From Actinacidiphila acididurans (lineage in GTDB: Bacteria > Actinomycetota > Actinomycetes > Streptomycetales > Streptomycetaceae), in the NCBI RefSeq assembly GCF_016918855.1, contig NZ_JADKYB010000016.1, positions 124,001 to 188,000 on the forward strand: a stretch of DNA of 64,000 bases, read 5' to 3'. Numbering within the stretch: the stretch's first letter is position 1; each line of letters begins with the position of its first letter. The position numbers and the translations under genes were made by a program. The notes beneath the pieces are model-generated. The model saw only the letters and a program-made list of their open reading frames with translations, searched no databases and was not told the DNA's origin. Shown here in pieces: positions 52,548-62,217 of the stretch.

Positions 52548-55500
52548 TCACGCCTCGTCCGGCTCCGGCTCCTCGTCGTGCCACGCCTCGGCCGGATTGC
52601 CCAGCCAGCGGCTGTCCGCGGGGATGGACTCCGCCCGCATCACCAGCGACGCGGGACCCAGCGTGCTGCGGGCCCCGACCTCGCTGCCGGGCAGCACGAT
52701 GCCACCGGGACCGAGCGTGGACCCGGCGCGGAGCACCACCGTATCCATCCGCATGATCCGGTCGTGGAAGAGGTGGGTCTGCAGCACGCAGCCGCGGTTC
52801 ACGCTCACCCCGTCCTCGAGGGTGACCAGGTCGGCCTCGGGCAGCCAGTAGCTCTCGCACCACACGCCCCGGCCGATCCGCGCGCCCAGCCCCCGCAGCC
52901 ACAGGTTCATCACCGGCGTGCCGGGCACCGCCCCGACCAGCCACGGCACCGCGAGCACCTCCACGAAGGTGTCGGCCAGTTCGTTGCGCCACACGAAGCC
53001 GCTCCACAGCGGGCGTTCCACCGCCCGGAACCGGCCGACGAGCAGCCACTTCGCGGCGATCGACACCACGGCGGCCACGCCGCCCGCGGCCAGCAGCAGC
53101 GGCCCCGACAGCAGCGCCATCGCCAGGATCCCGCTCTGCGCCAGGCGCGCCAGCGCCGCCAGGACCAGGACGGTCAGCGCCGCCGAGAACACGACCGGCA
53201 CCAGCCGGCAGACCTCGACGAGGCCGCGCGCCCACATCAGGCGGGCGGGCGGCTCGTACGTCAGGCTCTGGTCGCCGTCGTCCGCGGTACGCGGCAGCCG
53301 CACCGGCGGCATGCCGAGGTAGGAGCGGCCCTCCTTGGCCTTCTTCGGCGTGGCCGACAGGACCCCGACCAGGCCGCGGTCCGGGACGGCGCGCCCGGGT
53401 GCGGTCATGCCGGAGTTGCCGAGGAACGCGCGCTCGCCGATCTCGGCCGGGCCGATCCGCAGCCAGCCGCCGCCCAGCTGGTACGGGGCGACCAGGACGT
53501 CGTCGGCGAGGAAGGCGCCGTCGCCGACGGTGGTGAGGCTGGGAATCGCCAGCACCGTGGAGACCTCGGCCCCGCTGCCGACCTTCATGCCCAGCGCGCG
53601 CAGCCACACCGGGGTGATCAGCCCGGCGTACAGCGGGAAGAGCCGGTCGCGGGCGGTGTCCATGAGCTGGATCACCGTCCAGGACTGCCAGCCCACGCGG
53701 CTGTGCAGCGGGTGCCAGCCGGGGCTCAGGCCCAGGCTCAGCAGCCGGACGGCGGCCAGCAGCAGCGCCGCGTAGGTCAGGCCGAACGCCAGGGTGGCGG
53801 GCACCAGGGCGATGAGCGTGCCCCGGAGCGCGTCCGCGAGGCCGCTGTCGGTGGGCACCAGAGCGCCGGCGACCGCCAGCGCCGCGAGGGCGGCGGCCAG
53901 CGGGAGCAGCGTCAGGCCCAGCCCGCTTGCGCCGTACGCCGCGGCCCAGTGTGCCCGGCGGGCGGGGCGCTGCTTGGGCCAGCGCCGCTCGGCCCGGCCC
54001 AGCTTGACCGCGGGGGCGCCCGCCCAGCGCTGACCGGTGGGGACCTGACCGGTCACGCTGGAGCCGGCCGCGATCTGCGCCCGCTTTCCGATCCGCGCGC
54101 CGGGCAGCAGGGTGCTGCGGGTGCCGACCACGGCGCCCGAGCCGACCTTCACCGGGCCGACCTCCAGCCGGTCGCCGTCGAGCCAGTAGCCGCTGAGGTC
54201 GACCTCGGCCTCGATCGCGCAGCCCCGGCCGAGCTTGAGCATGCCGGTGACGGGCGGCAGCGAGTGCAGGTCCACGTCCGGGGCGATGCGGGCGCCCAGC
54301 GCCCGGCCGTACCGGATCAGCCACGCGCCGGACAGCGCCGTCGCCCCGGTGGCCTCCGCCAGCCGCTCGGCGGCCCACAGCCGCAGGTGGACGCTGCCGC
54401 CGCGCGGGTAGCTGCCCGGCTTCAGCCCGAGCAGCAGCAGCCGGGCCCCGGCGGCGGCCAGCGCCAGCCGGCCGGGCGGGCTGAACAGGAGTGCGGCCGC
54501 GGCCGCGATCAGCCACCAGGAGGCGGTCGGCGCCCACGGGTAGTGGCCGGTCCTGGCCAGGACGTTGCCCAGCGCCAGCAGTCCGGTCGTCCAGCGCAGC
54601 CCGGCCGGCGCGTACAGCGGCAGCAGCGCGAGCAGCTGCACGGCCTTGGCGCGATCGGGGACCGGCGCGATCTGCCTGGCCTGCCGGTCGCCGCGCACCG
54701 AGCGGTCCAGCATCCGGGCCAGCTTGCGCACGGTGGAGGCCTGGTAGATGTCGACGACGGCCACCGACGGGAAGCGCGTACGCAGCAGCGTGGTGAGCTG
54801 GGCGGCGGCGAGGCTGCCGCCGCCCATCGCGAAGAAGTCGTCGCGGGCTTCGAGGACCGGCACGCCGAGGACCTCGGTCCACTGCTCGGCCACCCACGCC
54901 TCGGTGCCGCGCAGCGGCTCGGCGGACTCCTCGGCGGAAGCGGGTACCGCGGACTCGGGCAGCGGCCAGGGCAGTGCGGCCCGGTCCACCTTGCCGGAGG
55001 TCCTGGTCGGCAGCGTCTCCACGGTCGCCAGCAGCGGCACCAGCGCGGCGGGCAGCCGTGCGGTCAGCTCGGCGACGGCCGCGGCCCGGTCCCAGCCGTC
55101 GCCGGCCACCACGTAGCCGACCAGCAACTGGTTGCCGCGCCGGGTCGTGCGTACGGCCGCGGCGGCGCCGGCGACGCCGGGCAGCGCCTGGAGGGCGGCG
55201 TCCACCTCGCCCAGCTCGATCCGCCGGCCGCCGAGCTTGATCTGCTCGTCGGCCCGGCCGAGGAACAGCAGCCCTTCCGGCTCGGCCTTCACCAGGTCGC
55301 CGCTGCGGTACGCGCGCCGCCAGCCGAGCGACTCCAGGGGCGCGTACTTCTCCGCGTCCTTTTCTGCGTCCAGGTAGCGCGCCAGTCCGACGCCGCCGAT
55401 GATCAGCTGGCCGGTGCCGCCCATGGGCACGGGCTCGCCGGCCTCGTCCACCACGGCCAGCTCCCAGCCGTCCAACGGCAGGCCGATCCGTACCGGCCCC

Positions 55501-56675
55501 TCGCCGGTCAGCAGCGCCGCGCAGGCGACGACGGTGGCCTCGGTCGGGCCGTAGGTGTTCCAGACCTCGCGGCCCTCGGTGACCAGGCGCTCGACCAGCT
55601 CGGGCGGGCACGCCTCGCCGCCGAAGATCAGCAGCCGCACCTCGTTGAGTGCCTCGGCGGGCCACAGCGCGGCGAGCGTGGGCACCGTGGACACCACGGT
55701 GATCTCCTGCTCGGCCAGCCACGGGCCCAGGTCGCTGCCGCCGCGCACCTGCGAGCGCGGCACCGGCACCAGGCAGGCGCCGTTGCGCCAGGCCAGCCAC
55801 ATCTCCTCGCAGGACGCGTCGAAGGCGACCGACAGGGACGCCATCACGCGGTCGCCCGGACCGATCGGTTCCTCCTGGAGGAACAGCGCGGCCTCGGCGT
55901 CGACGAAGGCGGCGGCATTGCGGTGGGTGACCGCGACGCCCTTGGGGCGGCCGGTGGAGCCCGAGGTGAAGATGATCCACGCGTCGTCGTCGGGAGAGGG
56001 ACGGCGGGCGCCGGTGCTGCGAGCGGCAGACACGGCGGTACGGGAATCCGGCCCGGCGCTACGGGCGGTGGGCTCGGTGCCACGGGCGCCGGCTGCGGAG
56101 CCACGGGCTGCGCCGGCCGGGGTCAGGGTGCGGTCGGCGCCCAGCACGGCGGCCACGCCCGCCTCACCGAAGACCAGCTCCGCCCGCTCGTCCGGGTCCT
56201 CGGCGTCCACCGGCACGTACGCGGCGCCCGCCGCGAGCACGGCCAGGATGCACACGTAGAGGTCGTTGCTGCCCGACGGCACCCGGACACCCACCCGGTC
56301 GCCCGGGCCGATCCCGGCCGCGGCCAGCCTGCGCCGCAGCCCGTCGACCTCCGCGGCCAGCGCGCGGTACGTCAGCGCGGTGCGGCCGTCGTCCAGCGCC
56401 GGCTCCTGCGGGTGGGCGAGAACGGTCGCGTGGAGCACGTCCATCAGCGTCCGGGGCCCGGCCGCCGGACGTCCGGCGAACCGGGCGGGCGGAACGGCGG
56501 GCCGCTCGTCCGCGCCGATCGGATCGGCGGCGTCGGCCGTGTCCGTGGCGCGGCTCGTACCGGCGGCGCCGGCCGTATCCGTCGCGCGGGTCGCGTCGGT
56601 CACATCGGTCGCGCCGAGTTCGCTCATCAGCAGGTCCGCGTCCCGCAGCGGGTCGCTCTGCACCTTCAGATCCAT
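52548..56675 (-). CDS. Pls-type NRPS: A domain, carrier, membrane and hexapeptide-repeat C-terminus
   Basis: The 1375-residue protein has the epsilon-poly-L-lysine synthetase plan. An adenylation domain spans ~75-570 (FTSGSTGRPKG 236-246, NTYGPTEAT 373-381, YRSGD 456-460, TRTSGKVDR 557-565), then a carrier domain with Ser621 in DDFFAMGGGSL. A long C-terminal part (~650-1375) alternates membrane helices with left-handed beta-helix acyltransferase-like modules. Pls makes isopeptide-linked homopolymers without a condensation domain. The pocket residues read D286, A287, E290, T333, I350, G352, T374, V382, V383, K562, very close to the known lysine code DAESIGSVCK. Low-complexity stretches occur at 22-55 (Ala/Thr/Asp) and 190-230 (an insert before the P-loop). 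GAGGAG precedes ATG 56675. Confidence 0.93.
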   Translation of the reverse strand: MDLKVQSDPLRDADLLMSELGATDVTDATRATDTAGAAGTSRATDTADAADPIGADERPAVPPARFAGRPAAGPRTLMDVLHATVLAHPQEPALDDGRTALTYRALAAEVDGLRRRLAAAGIGPGDRVGVRVPSGSNDLYVCILAVLAAGAAYVPVDAEDPDERAELVFGEAGVAAVLGADRTLTPAGAARGSAAGARGTEPTARSAGPDSRTAVSAARSTGARRPSPDDDAWIIFTSGSTGRPKGVAVTHRNAAAFVDAEAALFLQEEPIGPGDRVMASLSVAFDASCEEMWLAWRNGACLVPVPRSQVRGGSDLGPWLAEQEITVVSTVPTLAALWPAEALNEVRLLIFGGEACPPELVERLVTEGREVWNTYGPTEATVVACAALLTGEGPVRIGLPLDGWELAVVDEAGEPVPMGGTGQLIIGGVGLARYLDAEKDAEKYAPLESLGWRRAYRSGDLVKAEPEGLLFLGRADEQIKLGGRRIELGEVDAALQALPGVAGAAAAVRTTRRGNQLLVGYVVAGDGWDRAAAVAELTARLPAALVPLLATVETLPTRTSGKVDRAALPWPLPESAVPASAEESAEPLRGTEAWVAEQWTEVLGVPVLEARDDFFAMGGGSLAAAQLTTLLRTRFPSVAVVDIYQASTVRKLARMLDRSVRGDRQARQIAPVPDRAKAVQLLALLPLYAPAGLRWTTGLLALGNVLARTGHYPWAPTASWWLIAAAAALLFSPPGRLALAAAGARLLLLGLKPGSYPRGGSVHLRLWAAERLAEATGATALSGAWLIRYGRALGARIAPDVDLHSLPPVTGMLKLGRGCAIEAEVDLSGYWLDGDRLEVGPVKVGSGAVVGTRSTLLPGARIGKRAQIAAGSSVTGQVPTGQRWAGAPAVKLGRAERRWPKQRPARRAHWAAAYGASGLGLTLLPLAAALAALAVAGALVPTDSGLADALRGTLIALVPATLAFGLTYAALLLAAVRLLSLGLSPGWHPLHSRVGWQSWTVIQLMDTARDRLFPLYAGLITPVWLRALGMKVGSGAEVSTVLAIPSLTTVGDGAFLADDVLVAPYQLGGGWLRIGPAEIGERAFLGNSGMTAPGRAVPDRGLVGVLSATPKKAKEGRSYLGMPPVRLPRTADDGDQSLTYEPPARLMWARGLVEVCRLVPVVFSAALTVLVLAALARLAQSGILAMALLSGPLLLAAGGVAAVVSIAAKWLLVGRFRAVERPLWSGFVWRNELADTFVEVLAVPWLVGAVPGTPVMNLWLRGLGARIGRGVWCESYWLPEADLVTLEDGVSVNRGCVLQTHLFHDRIMRMDTVVLRAGSTLGPGGIVLPGSEVGARSTLGPASLVMRAESIPADSRWLGNPAEAWHDEEPEPDEA

Positions 56676-57219
56676 GCGCTCCTCGTCCCTCGTCCCCTTT
56701 CGGGGGTCCTGCACCCAGCTCCGGGCGCGTGATGAAATGCCCTCACGGGCGCCGCATCCGTACCAAAAGCAAGCCAAGCCGACCAATACTAAGTGCCTCG
56801 CGCGCGCGGCGCTTCCTGAGCGGGTGCGCCGGTACCCCGCGCGACTCCCTCCCCGCTTGGCGGCGCACCCCCTCTGACCTGTGTGGAAAGCGGGACGTTG
56901 ACCTCTCGAACTGACGCACCGTCAGATGCCGGAATGTGCCGCAACACACACCGCGGGCGGCGACTTGGGCCGCCGGGGGGCCAGTTGGGCGGTAGGGCGG
57001 TTGGACGTCCAGGTCGCACGGCAGCGGCCCAGCACCGGCGTGCCACGCTTCCGGAAACAGCCGGGCCAATGACTCACGGGAATCGGCATCCCTCCGCCCG
57101 GTCCCCATATCACGAAAGCGTTCCCGGGAACCGGAAGTCATGAATTCTTTCCCGGCAGGATCCGAGGCTGCCGTGTCAATCCCTTGACAATTATGTCACA
57201 CAAAGCCATCGTTGTGATC
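56676..57219. promoter_or_regulatory. Divergent gap, Pls gene / acyl-CoA dehydrogenase
   Basis: No gene is seen in 544 bases between the divergent Pls-type and acyl-CoA dehydrogenase genes. The right end is AT-rich and holds an inverted repeat TGTCAA-TCCC-TTGACA (57174-57189), whose right half is a perfect -35 box, 30 bases before the dehydrogenase ATG. The left part presumably holds the Pls promoter; no consensus is visible there. Confidence 0.45.
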
Positions 57220-58368
<1,149 letters not shown>

Positions 58369-58396
58369 TCAGGGCGACCCCCAAATACGGAAAGGC

Positions 58397-58427
58397 CCCG
58401 TGGTCCCGCCCGGAGGCGGACCACGGG
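58397..58427. terminator. Bidirectional hairpin between ACAD and A-domain genes
   Basis: CCCGTGGTC / GACCACGGG arms plus an inner CGCC-CGGA-GGCG stem form a long hairpin with a one-base bulge between two convergent genes. Confidence 0.75.
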
Positions 58428-58437
58428 ATCGCCGGGA

Positions 58438-60753
58438 TCAGGCCCGGCCGCGCTGCGCGAACGAGCCGGCCGGTCCGGCGACGGCCGCGAGCCGGCGCCG
58501 GTCGACCTTCCCGGTCGCGGTGACGGGCATCCGGTCCACGACCGCCCAGAGCGGCGGCACCATGTACGACGGCAGAAGGTCGCCCAGGCGGTCCCTCAGG
58601 TCGGCGGGCGTGACCGCCGTCCCCGGCGTCAGCCGGACCGCGGCGACGAGCCGCTTGTCCATGCTGGTGCCGTCCGTGACCGTCACGTACGACTCCTCGA
58701 CTCCCTCCTGAGCGTTCAGCGCCTCCCTGATCGCCTGCAGCTCGATGCGGAAGCCGCGGACCTTGACCTGGTCGTCCGCCCGTCCCACGAAGCGGATGTG
58801 GCCGGCTCCGTCGATACGCACCAGGTCACCGGTGCGGTAGAGCCGCTCGTCGACGTCCGGCGAGAAAAAGCCGAACGTCCGATCGGTTTCCGCCGTGTCA
58901 TTGAGGTAGCCCGCCGCCAGGCCCTCCCCGGCGGCATACAGTTCCCCGACGGCCCCGGGCATCAGCAGTCTCGCGCGCTTGTCCAGGACATGGATCCGGG
59001 TTCCGGGGACCGGTGAACCGATGGGAAGCGGTCCGTCGATGCCGGCGGGATCACGCACCGAGTGGAATGTTGTGAAGGTCGTGTTCTCGGTCGGGCCGTA
59101 GGCGTTCGTGACGACGAGACCGGGGTGTTCGGTGAGGGCGTTCTTGATGTGCTCGTAGGGCACCACATCGCCGCCGGTCATGAGATGCCGCAGGCCGCCC
59201 AGCGTTTCCGGGGCGAATTCCTGTACGAGCCCGAAAAGGCCCGACGTGAGCCAGGCCACGGTGATCCGGCACTCCGCGAGAAAAGCACCGATTTCGTTCG
59301 GCAACAGCAATTCCGGTGGGCAGACCTCGATTGTCGCGCCCGTCAGCAGGCTCCCCCAGAGCTCCAGCGTGGAGGCGTCGAACGCGAGTGACGCCATACG
59401 GAGGAAGCGTTCGCCCGGGCCCAGCGACAGGTATTTGCCGTCGTGGACCAGCCGGATCACCCCGCGGTGCGGGATCGCCACGCCCTTCGGCTCACCCGTC
59501 GAGCCCGAGGTGAAGGCGATGTAGGCCAGTCGATCGGGATCGGGCCGGACCGGGGGCGCGCTCTCTGCGCCGGCCTCCCATCCCCGGCGCCAGGAACTGA
59601 CCGTGGATATGCGGTGCGGCGCGAGACCGGCGGCCCCGTCCTCGGTCACGATCGCGGCGGCGGGAGACGCCTTTGCGATGATCCTCGCGGTGTGGGCCTC
59701 GGGTTGGGCCAGGTCGACTCCGATGTAGGCAGCGCCCGCCCAGAGGGTGCCCAGCACCGCCACGGTCTCCGCCACCGATCGGGGAACACCGATCAGCACG
59801 GTGTCGCCCTCGCGGACACCGGCGGCACGCAGCAGATGCGCCTGTTGGGCGGCGGCGACGGCCAGTTCGGCGTACGTGAGCTCCGATTCCGCATCGCGCA
59901 CGGCCGGCACATCGGGCCATCGATCCGCCGCGATACGGAAGAGCTCGTCGACGGACGAGGACGGGAAGTCCTGGCTTGTGTCGTTGACGGTGTCGAGGAT
60001 CTTCTGCGAATCGACGGAGATGCACCGGACGTCCGCCAGCGTCACGTCCACGCTGCCTGCCGCCATCGCCTGCGCGAGCTGTGCCACGGCGGCCGCGTAA
60101 TCCTTGGCGAACCTCTCCGCCTCACCTGTGTTCCACAGGTCCGTCGCGTACTCGATGTGCCCCGCGAAGGATTGGCCGGAGCCGTCCAGCCGTACAGCGA
60201 TGTCGAACCCGTTGCCACCGGGATCGGCGTCCTCGATACGAGCCGCTACGGGCTCGGCGTCACTCGTCTCCGGGTCGAGCCGGTCATCCATTCCGAAGAA
60301 AGCCTGGACGAGCGGATGACACCGACCGGACCGTTCCACACCCAGTCGGGTCACGATGTCGCCGAACGGAACCTCTCCCCGGTCCAGGCTCCACGCCAGC
60401 GATTCCTGAACACCGCGGACGAATTCCCGCGGCGCGAGATCGTCGTCGACGTCGACACGAACCGGAACAGGATTGCCGGGGCCGGCGACGCCGACGAGCA
60501 GAGTGCTCGCACCGGTCAGCCTGCTCAGCGTGAGGCCGAATGCGGCCAGGAGAACGGCGCGCGAAGGCGTATTCGATGTCTGCGATTGCCCGCGTACCGA
60601 CATCGCGGTTTCGGTGGACAACTCAAGGGGGAGCCGGCCGCTGCGTGCGTCATGATGATGCGGACGAGGATTGTCCGACGGTATCTCCAGAACCGTCGGC
60701 GCCCCGGCCAGCCGGTCCGACCACGATTCGAGCGCGTGCCCGTCGTGCTCCAT
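58438..60753 (-). CDS. NRPS protein: truncated condensation lobe plus adenylation domain, no carrier
   Basis: The 771-residue protein starts in the middle of a condensation domain: residues ~8-250 match only the C-terminal lobe (SWSDRLAGAPTVLEIPSDNP, SRAVLLAAFGLTLSRLTGAS, PFGDIVTRLGVERSGRCHPL); the N-terminal lobe with HHxxxDG is absent. Residues ~265-755 are a complete A domain (FTSGSTGEPKG 414-424, NAYGPTENTTF, YRTGD 639-643, RADDQVKVRGFRIELQ, TATGKVDRR 745-753). Pocket residues read D459, A460, L463, G505, M525, G527, A551, T559, F560, K749. This is not a proline code; the -TF ending recalls some valine pockets. No carrier domain follows. The gene starts at the PCP stop (GTGATG overlap), so the separate PCP is the likely partner. 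Confidence 0.88.
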   Translation of the reverse strand: MEHDGHALESWSDRLAGAPTVLEIPSDNPRPHHHDARSGRLPLELSTETAMSVRGQSQTSNTPSRAVLLAAFGLTLSRLTGASTLLVGVAGPGNPVPVRVDVDDDLAPREFVRGVQESLAWSLDRGEVPFGDIVTRLGVERSGRCHPLVQAFFGMDDRLDPETSDAEPVAARIEDADPGGNGFDIAVRLDGSGQSFAGHIEYATDLWNTGEAERFAKDYAAAVAQLAQAMAAGSVDVTLADVRCISVDSQKILDTVNDTSQDFPSSSVDELFRIAADRWPDVPAVRDAESELTYAELAVAAAQQAHLLRAAGVREGDTVLIGVPRSVAETVAVLGTLWAGAAYIGVDLAQPEAHTARIIAKASPAAAIVTEDGAAGLAPHRISTVSSWRRGWEAGAESAPPVRPDPDRLAYIAFTSGSTGEPKGVAIPHRGVIRLVHDGKYLSLGPGERFLRMASLAFDASTLELWGSLLTGATIEVCPPELLLPNEIGAFLAECRITVAWLTSGLFGLVQEFAPETLGGLRHLMTGGDVVPYEHIKNALTEHPGLVVTNAYGPTENTTFTTFHSVRDPAGIDGPLPIGSPVPGTRIHVLDKRARLLMPGAVGELYAAGEGLAAGYLNDTAETDRTFGFFSPDVDERLYRTGDLVRIDGAGHIRFVGRADDQVKVRGFRIELQAIREALNAQEGVEESYVTVTDGTSMDKRLVAAVRLTPGTAVTPADLRDRLGDLLPSYMVPPLWAVVDRMPVTATGKVDRRRLAAVAGPAGSFAQRGRA

Positions 60754-61049
60754 CACTGCCCTGCTCCGCTGCCATCACCCTTCAACTGCCCGAGTAAGGC
60801 GGCCTGCCGTCGGATGGTGGGGGCCCGGAGGACATCGACGGCCTTGATCGTGAGTCCGGAGGATTTTGTGATCTTCTCGATGAGGGAGATGAGCACGAAC
60901 GAATCCCCGCCGGCGTCAAAAAAACTGGTGTCGTCGTCGAACGTGTCGTAGCCGAGCGCATCGTGCCAGGCGGAACGAACGAGACGGATGAGAGCGGATT
61001 GGTCCTGAACCGGCTCTTCCGCCTGTGCGGAGCTTATCGAGTCTGCCAT
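60753..61049 (-). CDS. Free-standing peptidyl carrier protein
   Basis: The 98-residue protein has a carrier fold with DDDTSFFDAGGDSFVLISLI; Ser50 is the phosphopantetheine site. A 20-residue acidic N-terminus and a Gly-rich C-terminus flank the domain. ATG 61049 has GGAGAGG upstream. Codon 85 is TTA (60795-60797). It lies between the thioesterase and the C-A protein genes and overlaps the latter at its stop, so it most likely receives the amino acid activated by that A domain. Confidence 0.9.
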   Translation of the reverse strand: MADSISSAQAEEPVQDQSALIRLVRSAWHDALGYDTFDDDTSFFDAGGDSFVLISLIEKITKSSGLTIKAVDVLRAPTIRRQAALLGQLKGDGSGAGQ

Positions 61050-61081
61050 GGTCTGCACCTCTCCAATTGATTATGTGTGGG

Positions 61082-61849
61082 TTATGAATTGGCTGACGTG
61101 ACCGAGTCCAGTACGTCGGTCAGGTCCGCGAGCAGCGTGGCTTCCTCGCCCTCGGGCTTGAGGTAGAAATGCCCGCCGGGCAGCACTCGGAGCCGGAAGT
61201 CGCCGTCCGTCACGTCCGCCCAGTCGCGCATCTGCTCCGGGCTCACTTCGGAATCACCGTCACTGGCGTACCCGTAGACCGGGCAGTGCAGCGCAGGCCG
61301 TTCGCCACCGGAATAGCCGTCCGACAAGCGGTAGTCCGCGCGGATCGCGGGGAGGGCGATCTCCCTCATGACGGGGTTCTCGAAGGCGGTGGCGCGGCCG
61401 GCTTCCAGGCTCACGACGTGCGCGATGATTTCGTCGTCCGTGCCGGCGACCATGCGGCGACCGGCCATCGCCTGCGGGGGCAGCCTCGCGGACACGCACA
61501 ACGCGGCCGGCGGACGGCCCTGTTCCTGCAGCCGCAGCGCCACCTCGTGGGCCACCGAAGCCCCCATGCAGTGGCCGAACAGCACCAGCCGTTGCTCTTT
61601 CAGTTCGCCGAGAGCCTCGGCGATGTCGTCCGCCAGGGCTTCCAGCGCGGGCGGGAACGGATCGTCGAACCGGTCCTCCCGGCCCGGGTACCGGACGGCC
61701 ATGACGCCGATGTCCGACGGCAGTCCCGCGGGCCAGGTGCGGTAGAAGCCCGCCACGGCACCGGCGTGCGGGAAGCAGACCAGGTTCGTCTCGTACTCGT
61801 CGTCATCACGGAAGCGGCGTAACCACCGCTCTTCCACCGGATTCCTCAT
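61082..61849 (-). CDS. Type II thioesterase with Cys nucleophile
   Basis: The 255-residue alpha/beta hydrolase is a RifR/GrsT-like type II thioesterase: LVCFPHAGAVAGFYRTWPAG, VMAVRYPGREDRFDDP, the nucleophile elbow LVLFGHCMGASVAHEVALRL, acid Asp199 in YASDGDSEVSP and base His227 in LPGGHFYL. The usual GHSMGA Ser is Cys94 here (codon TGC). Cys thioesterases are rare; some close strained rings (for example beta-lactone or beta-lactam) or release substrates differently. Codon 10 is TTA (61820-61822). AAAGGGGA precedes ATG 61849. It is upstream of the PCP gene by 32 bases, so it belongs to the cassette. Confidence 0.92.
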   Translation of the reverse strand: MRNPVEERWLRRFRDDDEYETNLVCFPHAGAVAGFYRTWPAGLPSDIGVMAVRYPGREDRFDDPFPPALEALADDIAEALGELKEQRLVLFGHCMGASVAHEVALRLQEQGRPPAALCVSARLPPQAMAGRRMVAGTDDEIIAHVVSLEAGRATAFENPVMREIALPAIRADYRLSDGYSGGERPALHCPVYGYASDGDSEVSPEQMRDWADVTDGDFRLRVLPGGHFYLKPEGEEATLLADLTDVLDSVTSANS

Positions 61850-62217
61850 CGAACAGGTCCCCTTTCTGAAGGCGTTCAGCGGATGTCGTCGCCGGCCTCG
61901 GTGAAGAGGGCGTGCTCATACCGCATCGCGGTTCGGGGGCAGTGATGATGCGGTGGTCCCGCTCCACCCGGTATCGGGTCGGCTCGTCGCGCAGGTGGAG
62001 ACGGTCGGGATCGCCGAGCAGGCCGGCGTGCTCTATCGGGTCGTGGCCGGTCGCGCAGTCAGGTTGTGCAGCGCCAATGGTGTGCAGTGTCAATATTGTG
62101 ATGTGTCAGGCGTCCGATGCCCGGAGCATATTACCGCCGGGGTACTGATCCCTGATCATGTTCTCGGCGGCAAATCGAACTGCCGCTCGGCCGCCAAGCT
62201 GCCGCCGGTGGGGCGGC
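61850..62217. promoter_or_regulatory. Gap upstream of the thioesterase gene
   Basis: These 368 bases hold no convincing gene. An AT-rich stretch near 62085-62105 contains the palindrome CAATATTG and a minus-strand TTGACA (62093-62088). The half-site TGTCAA is shared with the dyad before the acyl-CoA dehydrogenase gene, so both could be under one regulator. The promoter of the thioesterase-PCP-A operon probably lies here. Confidence 0.4.

Noticed and set aside
51126-56732. 1868-codon plus-strand open frame opposite the M1 and Pls genes
   Set aside because: It is an antisense shadow of GC-rich coding DNA: composition is Gln/Arg/Gly/His-rich, there is no domain, and the minus strand has clear conserved motifs throughout.
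61806-62093. 95-codon minus-strand ORF over the gap upstream of the thioesterase gene
   Set aside because: It overlaps the thioesterase start, has no ribosome site and no recognisable fold.
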